From: Dysidea avara
Lineage: Eukaryota; Porifera; Demospongiae; Dictyoceratida; Dysideidae
NCBI RefSeq assembly: GCF_963678975.1
Contig: NC_089275.1
Coordinates: 18,054,220-18,118,219 of the forward strand
Direction of reading: 5' to 3'
Length of the DNA stretch: 64,000 bases
The notes beneath the pieces are model-generated. The model saw only the letters and a program-made list of their open reading frames with translations. It ran no database searches and was not told where the DNA came from. This document shows positions 61,801 to 64,000 of the stretch, piece after piece; within the stretch, counting starts at the first letter, position 1; every line of letters starts with the position of its first letter. A program made the position numbers and the translations under genes.

Positions 61801-63550
61801 GCAGGATGTTTGGCACAATAAAGAAAGAGCAGTGCACAGGTAACAAAGAACAGGTGTTTAATTTTTAACATATTAAACAATGGTCTTTGTTCTTTATAGT
61901 TTGCAAGAGTTTTTAATGATGGATGTCTATTTGAGTATTTGACTGTTCTATTAGATTATTTCAAATATGTGACCCAGTCTGGGAAAACCGGGCTCATTGC
62001 CTATTTAAAAGTATCGAGAAATGCCAGTTTTAAGTATTTAGTGTTGTAGATCGCCAATGGTTGAAGCTATGTGTACCAAATTTTCACACGTTTTGCACCA
62101 ATTTCTTACCTTCCACAGTGCGAGTAGCCAACAACTAAGTTTCCCGCCATTTTAGATAAACCGAGGTTGACTGTATCAGGCGAGCTGCAAAATGGGTGGG
62201 AGGCGGGGGCCTGGAAGGCGGGAAAGATGGTGTTCAAAAATTGAAAAGGAGGGCGTAGGGATGAATTAGGCCAAGCTTTGGGCCATTGAGGTCTCAAAAT
62301 TGGCTAAAATGAAAGGAAATTCACAGCAGAGGTACTTATTCAACACCACAGGGCTGTACAGCCACATACAGTCATCCCCAGGCTGACCAGAGCTCCATTA
62401 AGGCTCCATACCGCACGTACAGATCGCCACTGGGCTTGGGAGAAGCAGCCAGAAAAACCAGACCACTCAAGTGTAGCTGATTTTGATTGTGGAAAATCAG
62501 ATAGTTTATTCATGTAGCTTTGTGTCCTGGGTGAAAAATCGAATCTGCTGACATGGGCAATAAGACCGGTTTTGTCAGACTGGGTCACATATTAGCACCT
62601 TTTAGCAGTTTTACACCTAAAATATAATTTTGACCACTCTTGTGTTGATGAAATTAGCTCTTCCTTTCTTGTTCTTTCCATCTTTTCATTACCCATGGCA
62701 GCTTCTACTAGCCTTGTAGATAACATTTTGAAGGGGAGATGCACCCCCTCTATCCACCCTTGCAATAACTCACCTCACATGCCAGCAGAGCATAGTAAAT
62801 CCTGACTGCAACATAATGCCCATCATCAGCAACACCATACAGGTAAATATTAGCACAAATTTCACTGTAAACTAGATACACAATGTCATAATGATATACC
62901 TAAAGCATATACCATAAAATAATGGGGAAGTTTTGTGGTTAAAGTTTACCAAGACTATTTGCAGTAAAACTTCACAGTAAAGCTTAAAACTGTAAATAAC
63001 ACGTATAAGATTATTTCAATTTAGTGGGGAAACTTTCATGGTTTACTTTGAAACTGTGAAAATGGAAAACTCATGCCTAGCAAAACTTTCCCCTTATTAT
63101 ACAGTAGCATACACTACCAGAGAAGTATGCCATGAAACATCTATGGTTTTTTCATGAAATGTTAAATCTCCCCTATGAAATGTACCATGAAAGTCAATTC
63201 ATGGTATACAATGGGTTGTTTCATGGGCCATGAAATGCGTTTCCAGATCAGATTATCATGGTACTTTCATGGTGTTGCAGAGATTTCATGGGTGCAGTAC
63301 CCATGAAATGTTAAAATTCATGGGATAAACCATAGGTATTTTCATGGGTATTTCATGGTTATTTTCATGGCAATTTCATGTACTGTATCTGGTAGTGATA
63401 ATGAACCTCTCTTTATAATAATCTTCATAGCCTTTCCTTAAACTATCACAGGTTTCTGCCTTCCCTATGGAAATCACCATACTGATGGCTAAAGTCAGCA
63501 GTGCAGTTAATGTTGCTTCCACCCCATCCAGTATGCTGAAAGCGTTGGAT
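58823..63550 (-). CDS. Probable four-transmembrane (MARVEL/synaptogyrin-like?) protein, 3' exons
   Basis: Three exons join in phase on the minus strand: 63550-63450, 62864-62779 and 59050-58823 (stop at 58823). They give a hydrophobic segment in the first (TLTALLTLAISMVISIG), one in the second (FVLIFTCMVLLMMGIM) and one in the third (MGVISLIAIISW), with short loops. A hydrophilic tail rich in Gln, Tyr and Asp follows (YRLQNDDYDDDNKPDDY). Junctions are AG/GT with phases 1 and 0; the donor at 63449 (GTGATA) is weak. Three spaced membrane helices plus a Tyr-rich cytosolic tail recall MARVEL-type vesicle proteins, but no diagnostic residue was identified. The upstream exon at 63865-64000 may belong to the same gene; its phase does not fit directly, so an exon is probably missing. 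Confidence 0.45.
59231..59630. mobile_element. Long-TIR MITE, copy 2
   Basis: Ends TGAGCCTTATCTGAAATTAC and, complemented, TGAGCTTTATCCGAAATTGT. The body matches 50197-50568 along its length with scattered changes. It lies in the large intron of the four-transmembrane gene. Confidence 0.8.
60860..61480. mobile_element. Inverted-arm element, second copy of the TTGACCTTTGGTGACCTT family
   Basis: The left arm (about 60870-61020) and the complement of the right arm (about 61320-61470) share cataaaaccatgaaa, acatgtatttttgat, tttgacctt and ggtgacctt. See the related element at 24000-24480. Confidence 0.6.
61968..62589. mobile_element. TIR element, TGTGACCCAGTCTG ends
   Basis: The left TGTGACCCAGTCTGGGAAAA and the right complement TGTGACCCAGTCTGACAAAA bracket 622 bp. 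A partial copy of its left end is at about 60048-60115 (TGTGACCTAGTCTGGG...attgcctattt). No transposase is visible; a 0.25-kb GC-richer core (62130-62250) has no recognised ORF. Confidence 0.7.
63112..63397. mobile_element. CACTA-like MITE with ATGAAA arrays
   Basis: The terminal repeat CACTACCAGA is perfect at both ends, with ATA on each side (63109-63111; 63398-63400). The 286-bp body holds about twenty CATGAAA/TTTCATG motifs in both orientations. CACTA start, 3-bp duplication and subterminal motif arrays fit the EnSpm/CACTA group. Confidence 0.8.
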
Positions 63551-63864
63551 CTAAGACAGTGACCAACAATATAAAATCCTATAGTACCGGTATATAGTTT
63601 TGATGGATGTGACCAAGTACAGTCTAATTAAACATGTAAATCATGGCTACGAGGTGTATTGCACTTATGCATGCACACCCCAACTCCAAAGTCAGAGGAA
63701 GTTTACTTTTGATAAACCCAAGGTGAAGCCAAGGGCTTTATCAACAGAAAACTTCTGATGGCTGAGAAGAAGGGCCTGAAGAGGTTTATATAAGTGAAAT
63801 GAGGCATGGTCCATACCATGTGTCTACATGCTAACAACCCATACCCTTTTATGCACAAACTTAC

Positions 63865-64000
63865 ATAAAAACAATTGGCATGGAAGACATGCTGGTAGCC
63901 TTCCTCTTGCAATGCAGCTTGCTCAAAATCACTCAAATCTTCCTCGTCTTGTGCAGCTGCTGCAATCACTCCACGGAGGGTATTGCTAAAATCCGGAACG
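63865..64000 (-). CDS. Candidate exon, possibly of the same four-transmembrane gene
   Basis: Only one minus frame is open. It reads VIAAAAQDEEDLSDFEQAAL and then GYQHVFHANCFY up to a good donor (tat|gtaagt). It enters from beyond base 64000. The acidic segment followed by His/Cys/Phe residues would suit a cytosolic region before a first membrane helix. Its identity is not known. Confidence 0.4.

Noticed and set aside
61585-61821. 78-codon plus frame, Lys/Thr-rich
   Set aside because: Could be a transposon remnant but has no diagnostic motif, neighbour or splice context.

Overview
The window is nuclear DNA from an invertebrate animal, most likely a sponge (demosponge). It is AT-rich, has short GT-AG introns, and carries two conserved metazoan genes: the 3' end of a BBS2-like gene and a complete inositol-3-phosphate synthase gene. 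It is densely packed with small inverted-repeat transposons, and it holds an expanded family of large secreted/transmembrane proteins I cannot name. The sponge assignment is an inference from gene structure and repeat style; a placozoan or cnidarian is not excluded. No prokaryotic operons, rRNA genes, tRNA genes or CRISPR arrays are present.

Layout. 0.5-3.1 kb (+): last four exons visible of a BBS2-like ciliary gene. 3.1-7.8 kb: repeats only. 7.86-13.56 kb (+): an almost complete Ngaro-type tyrosine-recombinase retrotransposon with split direct repeats A1...B1-A2-B2, a gag-like ORF, RT-RNase H and a tyrosine recombinase. 13.6-15.1 kb: a CACTA-like MITE and a 157-bp-arm foldback bearing a histone-H1-like lysine/alanine tail. 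15.2-19.0 kb: a large ~31-bp satellite array. 19-25.6 kb: repeats. 25.67-28.35 kb (+): 11-exon inositol-3-phosphate synthase, 553 aa. 30.0-40.5 kb (-): one broken gene of the beta-helix/multi-pass membrane family, split by an ~830-bp element and by a 6.1-kb CACTA-like element; the latter carries exon-like pieces of another gene. 42.0-45.6 kb (-): an intact single-exon paralogue of that broken gene. 46-58.8 kb: SINE/LINE remnants, foldback elements and a hAT element with a perfect 8-bp target duplication. 58.8-64 kb (-): exons of a probable four-transmembrane protein, with more TIR elements in its introns.

How the pieces relate. The two beta-helix/membrane genes are tandem paralogues in the same orientation. 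They are very similar at DNA level over the membrane module and more diverged over the extracellular N-terminal half, as expected for a surface receptor or recognition family, although no function is shown. The mobile elements record the recent history of the locus: several retain intact terminal repeats and target duplications, and two of them inactivated one member of the gene pair.
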